From RYN-230 sp036509255 (lineage in GTDB: Bacteria > Actinomycetota > Actinomycetes > Streptosporangiales > Streptosporangiaceae): a stretch of 51,823 bases of DNA. Under the pieces are notes generated by a model. It was not told where the DNA came from. It made no database searches and was given only the letters and a program-made list of their open reading frames with translations. A program made the position numbers and the translations under genes. Below, piece after piece: positions 36,028 to 44,650 of the stretch. Position 1 is the first letter of the stretch. Each line of letters begins with the position of its first letter. Location of the stretch: NCBI GenBank assembly GCA_036509255.1, contig DATCFY010000143.1, positions 1-51,823 on the forward strand, given 5' to 3'.

Positions 36028-36786
36028 GTGCAGATACCCCGGGTCGCCGTTCTGTCCGACGTTCACGGGGTACTGCCCGCGCTGGAGAGCGTGCTTGCCG
36101 AGCCCGACGTGGCCGGCGCGGACCGGATCGTGCTCACCGGCGATCTCGCGGCCGGGCCGCAACCATGCGGGACCCTTGACCTGCTGGCCTCGCTGGGGGA
36201 CCGGGCGCTGTGGATCCGCGGGAACGCGGACCGCGAGCTGGTCCAGCTCGCCCGCGGCGAGGTGAGCACCGTTCCTGACCCGATCGCGCCGTGGGCCGCC
36301 GCCCAGCTCCGCGCAGACCAGGTAGCGCTGCTGGCCGGGCTGCCTCTGACGGCGACCCTCGAGGTGGCGGGCCTGGGCCCGGTGCTGTTCTGCCACGCCA
36401 CCCCGAGGGACGACGAAGAGGTGGTCCTCGCCGACTCACGCCTGGGCCGCTGGGCCGACGTGCTCGGCCCAGTCGCCCCGGAGGTGGCCGTGGTGGTGTG
36501 CGGGCACACCCACATGCCCTTCTGCCGGCTGGCCCACGGGCGGCTGGTGGTCAATCCGGGCAGCGTCGGGATGCCGTACGGCCGGGCCGGGGCACACTGG
36601 GCGCTGCTCGGGCCGGGGGTACAGCTGCGGCGCACGGTGTTCGACGCCCGGGCGGCCTGCGCGCGGGTCGCCGCGGAATCGTCCTATCCCGAGGCCGCGG
36701 AATGGGCGGACTTCTACCTGAACGCGCGGGCCACCGACGCGGAGGCGCTGGCCGTCATGACCCCCCGGGACGGCCGGGCCGGCTGA
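36028..36786 (+). CDS. Calcineurin-like metallophosphoesterase (YfcE/MJ0936 type)
   Basis: 252 residues from GTG 36028, with GCGGAGG five bases upstream. The metal ligands are all visible: SDVHG at the N-terminus, GDLAAG, GNAD, CHATP and GHTHMP, followed by NPGSVGMPYG. This is the small metallophosphoesterase group that cleaves phosphodiesters; the substrate is unknown. The C-terminal ~60 residues are helical. It lies 14 bases after fbaA and should be cotranscribed with it. Confidence 0.88.
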   Translation: MQIPRVAVLSDVHGVLPALESVLAEPDVAGADRIVLTGDLAAGPQPCGTLDLLASLGDRALWIRGNADRELVQLARGEVSTVPDPIAPWAAAQLRADQVALLAGLPLTATLEVAGLGPVLFCHATPRDDEEVVLADSRLGRWADVLGPVAPEVAVVVCGHTHMPFCRLAHGRLVVNPGSVGMPYGRAGAHWALLGPGVQLRRTVFDARAACARVAAESSYPEAAEWADFYLNARATDAEALAVMTPRDGRAG

Positions 36787-36872
36787 ACGCTGTCCGGCCT
36801 GCGCGGGGACCCGGGTGATCTCCGCCAGGTGAAGTCCAGGGGCCAGCGTGCGCGGCGGGGCGGGCGGCGCGG

Positions 36873-36878
36873 CAGGAT
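36873..36878 (+). promoter_or_regulatory. -10-like box (CAGGAT) before DUF3151 gene
   Basis: CAGGAT is seven bases before ATG 36886, the same arrangement as at other probable leaderless starts in this window. Confidence 0.35.
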
Positions 36879-36885
36879 GGGGGAC

Positions 36886-37299
36886 ATGGACCACCGGAAC
36901 CTGATCGCCGGCCCGCAGCCGGTTTACCTGCCTGACGACCCGTCCGCCGCGGCACTTGCCTCCGGCGCCGATCCCGCGAGCGTTGCCGCCGCCAACCCGG
37001 CCTGCCTGGCCGCCTGGGCCGAACTGGCCGAGCAGGCCCTGGACCGCGGCGAGCTGGTCGCGGGCTACGCGTACGCCCGCGCCGGGTATCACCGGGGCCT
37101 GGACCAGTTGCGCCGGGCTGGCTGGAAGGGGCACGGCCCGATCCCCTGGGAACACGAGCCCAACCGGGGTTTCCTGCGCTCGCTGCACGCGCTGGGCCGC
37201 GCCGCCGGAGCCATCGGCGAGACCGAGGAAGAAGCGCGCTGCCAGATCTTCCTGGCGGACTCCAGCGCCGCAGCGGTGGCCGCCCTCGACGTTTCCTGA
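36886..37299 (+). CDS. DUF3151 family protein
   Basis: 137 residues from ATG 36886 (ATG 36877 is an alternative). It matches the actinobacterial DUF3151 pattern: GPQPVYLP, NPACLAAWAELAEQAL, GYAYARAGYHRGLDQLRRAGWKGHGPIPWEHEPNRGFLRSL and GETEEEARCQIFL. The function is unknown. Its place between the class II aldolase and purA is a conserved actinobacterial neighbourhood. Confidence 0.9.
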   Translation: MDHRNLIAGPQPVYLPDDPSAAALASGADPASVAAANPACLAAWAELAEQALDRGELVAGYAYARAGYHRGLDQLRRAGWKGHGPIPWEHEPNRGFLRSLHALGRAAGAIGETEEEARCQIFLADSSAAAVAALDVS

Positions 37300-37411
37300 C
37301 TGACGGCCCGCGGCGCTCCCCGGCCGAGCCTCCGCGGCGCTTCCGGCCGTGGGGGCGCGGGCCGTTCCTGACCCCGGGGACGTGGCGTAACGCCCAGTCC
37401 AGGACGTGGAG

Positions 37412-37417
37412 TAGCCT
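37412..37417 (+). promoter_or_regulatory. -10 box (TAGCCT) upstream of purA
   Basis: TAGCCT lies 41 bases before the purA ATG. A ribosome site (GGAAGGGG) is close to the ATG, so this message has an ordinary leader. Confidence 0.35.
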
Positions 37418-37458
37418 CAACTCCGCAACCGGGGCGAGGCCTGGAAGGGGCTGGTGCG

Positions 37459-38742
37459 ATGCCGGCCATTGTGGTCGTGGGTGCGCAGTGGGGTGACGAG
37501 GGCAAGGGCAAGGCCACCGACCTCCTCGGCGACCGGGTGGACTACGTCGTCAGGTACCAGGGCGGCAACAACGCCGGTCACACCGTGGTCATCGGGGACG
37601 AGAGCTACGCACTGCACCTGCTGCCCTCGGGCGTGCTGTCCCCCCAGGTGGTGCCAGTCATCGGGAACGGCGTCGTGGTCGACCCCGAGGTGCTGCTCCG
37701 GGAGATCGACGACCTCAGGCAGCGCGGCGTGTCCTGCGACGATCTGCTCATCTCCGCGAACGCCCACCTGATCATGCCGTACCACCGCGCCCTGGATAAG
37801 GTCACCGAGCGCTACCTGGGCAGCGCCCGGATCGGCACCACCGGCCGGGGCATCGGGCCTGCCTATGCCGACAAGGTGGCCAGGACCGGGATCCGGATCC
37901 AGGACCTGCTCGACCCCGGGATCCTCAACCAGAAGCTGGAACTGGTCCTGCGGGAGCGCAACCAGATGCTGACCAAGGTCTACAACCGCCGAGGCATCGA
38001 CGCGGCGGCCGTCGTCGAGGAGTACCTGGGGTACGGCGAGCAGATCCGCTCCTATGTGGCGGACACCGGGCTGGTGCTCAACCAGGCGCTGGACGACGGA
38101 AAGTCGATCCTGCTGGAAGGCGCGCAGGCGACCATGCTCGACGTGGACCACGGCACCTACCCGTTCGTCACGTCCTCCAACCCGACCGCGGGCGGTGCCT
38201 GCGTGGGTTCGGGCATCGGCCCGACCCGGATCACCAAGATGATCGGGATCCTCAAGGCGTACACCACCCGGGTGGGCGCGGGCCCGTTCCCCACCGAGCT
38301 GACCGACGAGCAGGGCGAGTGGCTGCGCAAGGCCGGCGGCGAGTACGGGGTGACCACCGGCCGCCCGCGGCGCACCGGCTGGTTCGACGCGGTGGTGGCC
38401 CGCTACTCCACCCGGGTCAACGGCATCACCGACTACTTCATCACCAAGCTCGACGTGCTGTCCGGCCTGGACCGGGTCCCGGTGTGCGTGGCCTACGACG
38501 TGGGCGGCACCCGGCACGACGAGATCCCGATGACCCAGACCGACTTTCACCACGCCACCCCGGTCTACGAGTACCTGGATGGCTGGTGGGAGGACATCAC
38601 GCAGGCCCGGGAGTTCGCTGACCTCCCCCGTAACGCGCAGGCCTACGTCAAGACGCTGGGGGACATGATCGGCGCGCCGGTCGCGGCCATCGGCACCGGC
38701 CCGCGCCGCGACCAGACCCTGCAGCTGCGCCCGCTCGTCTGA
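37459..38742 (+). CDS. purA: Adenylosuccinate synthetase
   Basis: 427 residues, full length. Seen: GAQWGDEGKGK (GTP loop with the catalytic Asp), GNNAGHT with the catalytic His, GTTGRGIGPAY, GAQATMLDVDHGTYPFVTSSN, and the RTGWFD and TKLDVL motifs. It joins IMP and aspartate using GTP in the first step of AMP synthesis. ATG 37459 has GGAAGGGG upstream. Confidence 0.98.
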   Translation: MPAIVVVGAQWGDEGKGKATDLLGDRVDYVVRYQGGNNAGHTVVIGDESYALHLLPSGVLSPQVVPVIGNGVVVDPEVLLREIDDLRQRGVSCDDLLISANAHLIMPYHRALDKVTERYLGSARIGTTGRGIGPAYADKVARTGIRIQDLLDPGILNQKLELVLRERNQMLTKVYNRRGIDAAAVVEEYLGYGEQIRSYVADTGLVLNQALDDGKSILLEGAQATMLDVDHGTYPFVTSSNPTAGGACVGSGIGPTRITKMIGILKAYTTRVGAGPFPTELTDEQGEWLRKAGGEYGVTTGRPRRTGWFDAVVARYSTRVNGITDYFITKLDVLSGLDRVPVCVAYDVGGTRHDEIPMTQTDFHHATPVYEYLDGWWEDITQAREFADLPRNAQAYVKTLGDMIGAPVAAIGTGPRRDQTLQLRPLV

Positions 38743-38811
38743 ACAGCCATAACGAACCGTCCGCCGACTGTCACCACCCACCGCGCGGTACCTGGCACCA
38801 CTGCCGCTTCG

Positions 38812-38825
38812 GTAGCCCGGGCTAC
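38812..38825. promoter_or_regulatory. 14-bp palindrome upstream of the hypothetical gene at 38861
   Basis: GTAGCCCGGGCTAC is a perfect palindrome ending 22 bases before the CAGGCT box at 38848-38853. It could be an operator or part of a purA terminator. Confidence 0.3.
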
Positions 38826-38860
38826 TGACTGCGGCGCCGGCCGGAGGCAGGCTGGGGGCC

Positions 38861-39319
38861 ATGGCCGCCGTATCCCGGACACGTGTCCTCCGCCCGTACC
38901 TGACCAGCGCCTTAGCGGCCACCCTGGATGACGATCCGGTACGGCTGCCCGGCACCCCGTGGTCGGTCCGGCCGGCAGCCGGACCCGCCGGGCGCCCCGC
39001 CGCGGAGATCTACGCCGGCGGGTGCCTGGTGGACGTCATGGTGGCGCCGACCCTGGACCCGCGCGTCCTGCGCGGCGCGTGCTCGCTGACCTGGGCGGGC
39101 CAGCCCTGCGCCGTGGCCTGGGGTCTCCTGCCCGCCCGGCCCGGATTCTCGGTGTGGTTCACCCGCGGCCGGGCGCGCTGCCGCCGCTCCGCGGCCAAGG
39201 TCACCGTGATCACGGGCTCGTTCTGGATCGCGCCGGCCGAGGGCCGGTTCCGCGAGGTGATGGTGGAGCACGGCGGCGGGCGGGACCGCTGCCGGGTCCG
39301 CGCGGCACGTCCCTGCTGA
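38861..39319 (+). CDS. Hypothetical protein
   Basis: 152 residues. It starts at ATG 38861, seven bases after a CAGGCT -10-like box (38848-38853), with no ribosome site. The product is soluble and looks folded: a stretch LPGTPWSVRPAA, then DVMVAPTLDPRVLRGACSLTWAGQPCAVAWGLLP, a basic segment with GRARCRRSAAKVTVITGSFWIA, and EGRFREVMVEHGG. No family recognised. It may be an actinobacterial protein of limited distribution. Confidence 0.55.
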   Translation: MAAVSRTRVLRPYLTSALAATLDDDPVRLPGTPWSVRPAAGPAGRPAAEIYAGGCLVDVMVAPTLDPRVLRGACSLTWAGQPCAVAWGLLPARPGFSVWFTRGRARCRRSAAKVTVITGSFWIAPAEGRFREVMVEHGGGRDRCRVRAARPC

Positions 39320-39337
39320 CGGGGTGCACCCGCGCGG

Positions 39338-39430
39338 TCAGCCGGGAGCCGCGCGGCGGCTGGCCCAGCTTTCGGCGCGGAGCGCCCAGCGCTCGTGGTC
39401 ACGCCACTGGCCACCCACCATCAGGTAGCT
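39338..39430 (-). pseudogene. C-terminal remnant, probably of a GNAT acetyltransferase
   Basis: On the minus strand a short frame reads SYLMVGGQWRDHERWALRAE and ends in a stop at 39338. The DGxWxDHExWA-like pattern is common at the C-terminus of RimJ/RimL-type acetyltransferases. The fragment is cut off exactly where the TnpB-like sequence begins, so an insertion probably broke the gene. The N-terminal part is not found on the other side. Confidence 0.45.
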
Positions 39431-40495
39431 GGGCGAGAGCACAAGAGCGCGCCCTGCGGTCGCATGCGGGAGCGGCGCGGTTCGCGTGGAACTGGGGCCT
39501 GGCGAAGTGCCAGGAGCGATATGCGGGCGAGGGGAAGTGGTACTCGGCCGCGGACCTGCACCGCCTGTGGAATGCGCAGAAGAAGGCTGATCCAGCGCTG
39601 GCGTGGTGGGGAGAATTCCAAGTGCTCGTATCAGGAGGCGTTCCGGGATCTGGACCGGGCACTACGGGATTTCACCGCGTCCAGGACAGGTGAGCGGAAG
39701 GGCAGGCGGCTGGGGTTCCCCCGGTTCAAGAAGCGGGGCCGGTGCAAGGACTCTTTCCGATTCTCCACCGGGGCGATGCGCTGCGCGGGCAGCACTGTCA
39801 CCCTGCCCCGCCTTGGCACTATCGGCACGCACGAGCCAACCCGCAAGCTCACCCGCAGGCGCTGCGGTCAGTGCTGCGCCGACTCCAGCGGGCGAGCCGC
39901 GCACTCCCGCAAAGCCCAGGGCAGCGCGAACCGACGCAAGCACGCCGCCCAGATCGCCCGTATCCACGCCCGGGTAGCGAACGTCCGCGCCGACGCGCTG
40001 CACAAGGCGACCACCGGCCTGGCCCGGCGCTACGAGACGGTGGTGGCCGAGGACCTGAACGTTACCGGCATGACCCGCAACCGCAGGCTCGCCCGCGCCA
40101 TCTCCGACCAGGGCTTCGGGCAGGCCCGGCGCATGCTCGGCTACAAAACGGCCTGGAACGGCGGGACGCTCATCCTCGCTGACCGATGGTACCCGTCTAG
40201 CAAGACCTGCTCGGGCTGCGGCGCGGCGAAAACCAAGCTGGCCCTGTCCGAGCGCACCTACCACTGCGATCACTGCGGCCTGCACCTGAACCGGGACGTG
40301 AACGCGGCACGCAACCTGCTGTCGCTCGCCGCCAGTGGGGCGGAGAGCCAAAACGCCTGCGGAGGCTGCGCAAGACCTGGCACCGCCGGGCCGCGGCCCG
40401 CGAAACAGGAACCCGGCACCGTGCACGCGGGCAAGACCGGGACCGCCGGGCCGCAAGACCCGGCTGCCAGCCATGCACTCACCAAAGTGACCTGA
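39430..40495 (+). pseudogene. Decayed TnpB (IS200/IS605-type OrfB)
   Basis: The sequence shows clear TnpB segments in two frames. The first (39430-39610) reads AQERALRSHAGAARFAWNWGL and ends at WWGEF; after a frame change near 39608 the second continues with NSKCSYQEAF and GFPRFKKRGRCKDSFRFSTG. Around 39860-39880 the text jumps from THEPTRKL to a region just before QGSANRRK, so the RuvC-I segment with its catalytic Asp is missing. Downstream are RuvC-II (VVAEDLNV), the zinc ribbon (CSGCG ... CDHCG) and RuvC-III (NRDVNAARNL). The first codons are also lost. It cannot be an active nuclease. No TnpA was seen. Confidence 0.85.
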
Positions 40496-40505
40496 CTGGC
40501 AACGG

Positions 40506-40511
40506 TAGGCT
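40506..40511 (+). promoter_or_regulatory. -10 box (TAGGCT), leaderless purD
   Basis: TAGGCT is six bases before the GTG start of purD and immediately follows the end of the TnpB relic. Confidence 0.5.
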
Positions 40512-40517
40512 CGCGCC

Positions 40518-41822
40518 GTGCGAGTCCTTCTCCTCGGCTCGGGCGGCCGCGAGCACGCGCTGGCCCGGGCGCTGTCCGCCGACCCGGGCGTCACCGACCT
40601 CCATGCGGCGCCGGGCAACCCGGGCATCGCCGAACTCGCCCACCAGCATCAGGTCGACCTCACCGACAACGGGCAGGTAGCCGGCCTGGCCCGGGCGACC
40701 GGCGCCGACCTGGTCGTGATCGGCCCGGAGGCGCCGCTGGTCGCCGGTGTGGCCGACGCGCTGCGCGTGTCGGGCATCCCGTGCTTCGGGCCCAGCCGCC
40801 GGGCCGCAGCCATCGAGGGCTCTAAATGGTTCGCCAAGCAGATCATGCAGGCGGCGAGGATCCCCACCGCCGAGGCGTACACCTGCCAGACCCGCGACCA
40901 GGCCGACGCGGCGCTAGCCGAGTTCGGGCCGCCGTACGTGGTCAAGGCGGACGGCCTGGCGGCGGGCAAGGGGGTGGTGGTCACCAGCGACCTGGCCGCT
41001 GCGCGGGCGCATGCGGAAGCATGCGGCACCGTGGTCATCGAGGAGTTCCTGGACGGCCCGGAGGTGTCACTCTTCGCGCTGGCCGACGGGGTCACCGCGG
41101 TCCCGCTGCTGGCGGCCCAGGACTTCAAGCGGGCCGGGGACGGGGATCAGGGGCCGAACACCGGCGGCATGGGCGCATACGCCCCGCTGCCCTGGGCACC
41201 GCCTGGGCTGGCCGAGGAGGTGCTGGCCACGGTCATCCAGCCAGCCGTCGATGAGCTGCGCCGTCGCGGCACCCCGTACCGCGGGCTGCTGTACGCGGGG
41301 CTGAGCCTGACCGCGGCGGGCGTGCGGGTCGTGGAGTTCAACGCCCGGTTCGGTGACCCGGAGACCCAGGTCGTGCTGGACCGGCTGGCCACGCCGCTGG
41401 GAGGGCTGCTGGCCGCGGCGGCGTCCGGCTCCCTGGCGGATGCGCCGCCGCTGCGCTGGGCGGGAGGGGCCGCGGTGACCGTGGTGATCGCCGCGGAAGG
41501 CTATCCGGCTCAGCCGGCCCGGGGCGACGCGATCGGAGGCCTGGCCGAGGCCGGCCAGGCGCCCGGCGCGTACGTGCTGCACGCGGGCACGGCCCTGGAC
41601 GGGGCGGGGCAGCTGGTGACGGCCGGCGGCCGGGTGCTCGACGTGGTCGGCACCGGCGTGGACCTGGCCGCCGCGCGGGCCGCGGCCTACGAGGCGGCCG
41701 GGCGTATCCGGCTGCGCGGCGGCTGGTACCGCCACGACATCGCCGAGCAGGCGGCGCTCGCTGGCCAGGACGCACGGGCCGGCCAGGCGCCGGCCCGGGG
41801 AGCTGTCCGGGACGCCTCGTGA
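40518..41822 (+). CDS. purD: Phosphoribosylamine-glycine ligase
   Basis: 434 residues, an ATP-grasp enzyme of purine synthesis (GAR synthetase). Seen: LLLGSGGREHALA, AAPGNPG, GPEAPLVAGVAD, FGPSRRAAAIEGSKWFAK, KADGLAAGKGVVV, QDFKRAGDGDQGPNTGGMGAYAP and VEFNARFGDPETQ. All substrate and metal motifs are present. The C-terminus has a ~20-residue Ala/Gly/Gln extension. Its promoter lies in the 22 bases after the TnpB relic, so the insertion left it intact. Confidence 0.97.
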   Translation: MRVLLLGSGGREHALARALSADPGVTDLHAAPGNPGIAELAHQHQVDLTDNGQVAGLARATGADLVVIGPEAPLVAGVADALRVSGIPCFGPSRRAAAIEGSKWFAKQIMQAARIPTAEAYTCQTRDQADAALAEFGPPYVVKADGLAAGKGVVVTSDLAAARAHAEACGTVVIEEFLDGPEVSLFALADGVTAVPLLAAQDFKRAGDGDQGPNTGGMGAYAPLPWAPPGLAEEVLATVIQPAVDELRRRGTPYRGLLYAGLSLTAAGVRVVEFNARFGDPETQVVLDRLATPLGGLLAAAASGSLADAPPLRWAGGAAVTVVIAAEGYPAQPARGDAIGGLAEAGQAPGAYVLHAGTALDGAGQLVTAGGRVLDVVGTGVDLAAARAAAYEAAGRIRLRGGWYRHDIAEQAALAGQDARAGQAPARGAVRDAS

Positions 41823-41835
41823 TGCGCACCCTCGC

Positions 41836-42247
41836 GTGACCTTCAGCCGTCCGGGCCCGGCCAGCCCGGGTCCCGGCGCGGGCAGTGGGCCGCCGCGGGT
41901 CAGCACGCTGGAGCTCTTCTTCGATCTCGTCTGGGGTCAAGGTGACCATCGGGCACGCGGCCCAGCCGCATCCGGCGCGCCGGGCCCTGGCCCTCGGCGT
42001 CGGCGTCGCCCTCTTCCTGGCCGGCGACGCGGCCTTCCGCGAGGTGATGGGCATCGGGCGAGCCTGGGCCCGGTACGCCGCTGCGGTGTTCGCGGTCGCC
42101 ACGGCGGCCCTGGGGGCGGCCGTGGCGGTCGAGGCCCAGCCGGCCGTGCTCACCGCCGGCCTGGTGGGCATGCTGCTCGCGGAGGGCCGGCTGGGTGACG
42201 CGGCCCATCCACCAGCGGCGGTAGGCGAGGATAGAGCCTGTGATTGA
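41836..42247 (+). pseudogene. Internally deleted low-temperature-requirement A (LtrA-like) remnant
   Basis: The N-terminus (GTG 41836) ends in the LtrA signature VSTLELFFDLV. Directly after it, in another frame, comes what looks like the C-terminal end of the same family: KVTIGHAAQPHPARRALALGVGVALFLAGDAAFREVMGIG and one more hydrophobic helix to GMLLAEGRL. The ~300 central residues with most membrane helices are absent, and the junction near 41935 changes frame. I therefore read it as a deletion relic. It lies between purD and purB, and its last codons overlap the purB start. Confidence 0.7.
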
Positions 42248-43547
42248 GCGGTACACGAGACCCGCCATGGGCCGGGTCTGGAGCGAGGAACACAAATACG
42301 AGCTGTGGTGCCAGGTGGAAACCCTGGTCCTTGAGGCGCACGCGAAGGCCGGGACCGTGCCGGCCGAGTCGGTGGAAGCCGTGCGCGCCGCGGCCCCGCC
42401 GACCCCGGCAGCGGTCACCGCGGTGGAAGCGGTCACTGAGCACGATGTGATCGCGTTCCTGACCGCGTGGGCGGACAACACCACGCCGCGCGAGGCCGCC
42501 GCCTACGTGCACTACGGGATGACCTCTTCCGACTTGCTGGACACGGCGCTGGCGCTGCAGCTAGCGGAGGCCACCGACCTGCTGGTGGCGGAGGCGACCC
42601 GGCTGGTCGCCGCGCTGCGTGAGCACGGCCTGGCCCACCGCGGCACGCTCCGGGTGGGGCGGACGCATGGGATCCACGCCGAGCCGGACGTCTGGGGACA
42701 CCGGGTCGCGGACTTCGCGTTCGCCGTGGCCCGCAGCCGGGACCGGCTGATCCGGGCCAGGGACGCGGTCGCGGTGGGCAAGCTGTCCGGCCCGGTCGGC
42801 ACCTACTCCAACATCGACCCGGGCATCGAGACGACCGTCATGGCCGAACTGGGGCTCCGCCCGGCGGACGTGGCCACCCAGGTGGTGTTCCGGGACGGCA
42901 TCTCGGAGTGGATCAGCGCCCTCGCGGTGATCGCCACCGTCTGCGAGGCGATCGCGCTGGAGGTTCGCCATGGGCAGCGGACCGAGGTGCGGGAGCTGTC
43001 CGAGCCGTTCCGGGCCGGCCAGAAAGGTTCGTCCGCGATGCCGCACAAGAAGAACCCGATCCGCTCGGAGCGGATCGCCGGCATCGCCCGGATCGTCCGC
43101 GGCTACATCACCCCGGTCCTGGAGGGGATACCGCTCTGGCACGAGCGGGATATCTCGCACTCCAGCGTGGAGCGGATCGCGCTGCCGGACGCGGCCATCG
43201 CCACCGACTACCTGCTCAGCCTGACCACCGGGCTGGTGCAGGGCCTGGTGGTGGACCCGGCCCGGATGATGGCGAACCTGGAGTCCACGGGCGGACTCAT
43301 CTACACCTCGAGCATCCTGCTTGCCTTGGTTGACTCCGGGATGTCCCGGGAAGACGCTTACGCGCTGGTCCAGGCGGCGGCCATGATCACGTGGCAGGCG
43401 GGGATGCCGCTGCGGGAGACCCTCCGCGCCGAGGCTGCCGCGAGCGGCCGCACCCTGGACGAGGCCGCGCTGGACGAGGTGTGCCGCCCGGAACGGTACG
43501 TGGCGCGGCTCGGGCCGGTCTTCGAGCGGCTGGAGCGGCTCTCATGA
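42240..43547 (+). CDS. purB: Adenylosuccinate lyase
   Basis: 435 residues of the fumarase/aspartase superfamily. Seen: RYTRPAMGRVWSEEHKYELW, HYGMTSSDLLDTA, GRTHGIHAEPDVWGHR (catalytic His) and the signature GSSAMPHKKNPIRSERI with the catalytic Ser loop, then ERDISHSSVERI. It acts twice in purine synthesis, releasing fumarate from SAICAR and from adenylosuccinate. Its stop overlaps the purC ATG by four bases (ATGA). Confidence 0.98.
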   Translation: MIERYTRPAMGRVWSEEHKYELWCQVETLVLEAHAKAGTVPAESVEAVRAAAPPTPAAVTAVEAVTEHDVIAFLTAWADNTTPREAAAYVHYGMTSSDLLDTALALQLAEATDLLVAEATRLVAALREHGLAHRGTLRVGRTHGIHAEPDVWGHRVADFAFAVARSRDRLIRARDAVAVGKLSGPVGTYSNIDPGIETTVMAELGLRPADVATQVVFRDGISEWISALAVIATVCEAIALEVRHGQRTEVRELSEPFRAGQKGSSAMPHKKNPIRSERIAGIARIVRGYITPVLEGIPLWHERDISHSSVERIALPDAAIATDYLLSLTTGLVQGLVVDPARMMANLESTGGLIYTSSILLALVDSGMSREDAYALVQAAAMITWQAGMPLRETLRAEAAASGRTLDEAALDEVCRPERYVARLGPVFERLERLS

Positions 43548-44419
43548 CACATGCTGACCCGGGCGCCCCCGCGCTGAAGCCGCTGTACTCGGGGAAGGTC
43601 CGCGATGTCTACGGCTGGGGTGACGACCGGCTGCTGCTCGTCGCCTCAGACCGGGTGTCCGCTTACGACCACGTGCTGCCGACCCCGATCCCGGACAAAG
43701 GGAAGATCCTGACCCAGCTGTCGCTGTGGTGGTTCGGGCAGCTCGCCGACCTGGTCCCGAACCATCTCGTCGACGCGGAGATCCCGGCCGAGTTCGCCGG
43801 GCGCGCCATGGCCTGCCGCAGGCTGTCGATGGTGCCGGTGGAGTGCGTGGCGCGCGGGTACCTGGCCGGGTCCGGGCTGAGGGAGTACCGGGAGTCCGGG
43901 GCCGTGTGCGGGGTCCCGCTGCCCCCCGGGCTCACCGACGGCTCCCAGTTGCCTGAACCAATCTTCACCCCGGCGACCAAGGCGCCGCGCGGGCAGCACG
44001 ACGAGAACATCCCGCTGTCCGTGGTGGCCGCCTCGGTCGGCGCGGACGTCGCCGCTGAGCTGGAGCGGATCACCCTCGAGGTGTACCGGCGGGGAGCGGC
44101 CATCGCCGCGCAGCACGGCATCCTGGTCGCCGACACCAAGATCGAGCTCGGCTTCGATCCGGGCGGGCGGCTGCTGCTGGCGGACGAAGTTCTTACTCCC
44201 GACTCATCCCGGCTGTGGCCTGCGAACCAGTGGCAGCCCGGTCGGCCACAAGTTTCATTCGACAAGCAGATTGTCCGGGACTGGCTAGACTCGCCCGAGG
44301 CCGGCTGGGACAAACGGGACACAAAACCGCCCCCAGCACTGCCCGGCCACGTGGTCGAGCAGACCCGCGCAAGCTACATCGAGGCATATGAGCGCATCAC
44401 TGGACGACAGTGGGTATGA
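43544..44419 (+). CDS. purC: SAICAR synthetase
   Basis: 291 residues, the longer form with an extended C-terminus. Seen: LYSGKVRDVYGWGDDRLLLVASDRVSAYDHVLPTPIPDKGKILTQLS at the N-terminus, VECVARGYLAGSG, TPATKAPRGQHDENI, ADTKIELGFD and DEVLTPDSSRLW. It couples CAIR with aspartate using ATP. Translationally coupled to purB. The expected next genes purS, purQ and purL do not follow; murA does. Confidence 0.98.
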   Translation: MTHADPGAPALKPLYSGKVRDVYGWGDDRLLLVASDRVSAYDHVLPTPIPDKGKILTQLSLWWFGQLADLVPNHLVDAEIPAEFAGRAMACRRLSMVPVECVARGYLAGSGLREYRESGAVCGVPLPPGLTDGSQLPEPIFTPATKAPRGQHDENIPLSVVAASVGADVAAELERITLEVYRRGAAIAAQHGILVADTKIELGFDPGGRLLLADEVLTPDSSRLWPANQWQPGRPQVSFDKQIVRDWLDSPEAGWDKRDTKPPPALPGHVVEQTRASYIEAYERITGRQWV

Positions 44420-44517
44420 CTGCCGTGACAGCCTGGCCAACCACTCCGCGTCGCTAGCTGGACGCGGTTCCGGGGACCCGAATCTGGCTGTCACTGAAGG
44501 GGAGACCAGGCCGGTGG

Positions 44518-44528
44518 GATACTAGCCT
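44518..44528 (+). promoter_or_regulatory. Overlapping -10 candidates upstream of murA
   Basis: GATACT (44518-44523), TACTAG (44520-44525) and TAGCCT (44523-44528) overlap, about 120 bases before the chosen murA start. A transcript from here would also begin near ATG 44534, which is in frame with murA and could add 39 residues. Confidence 0.4.
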
Positions 44529-44650
44529 GGAACATGTACGGGCTTCCCGCCAGCCCGCATCCCGCAGGGCGGGCGCCGGGTGGCAGCACCCTGCCGCGAC
44601 CGCGGCACGCCGTTGACCTCGCGTTTCCGAAGGACAGGAGCTTCAGCCCC

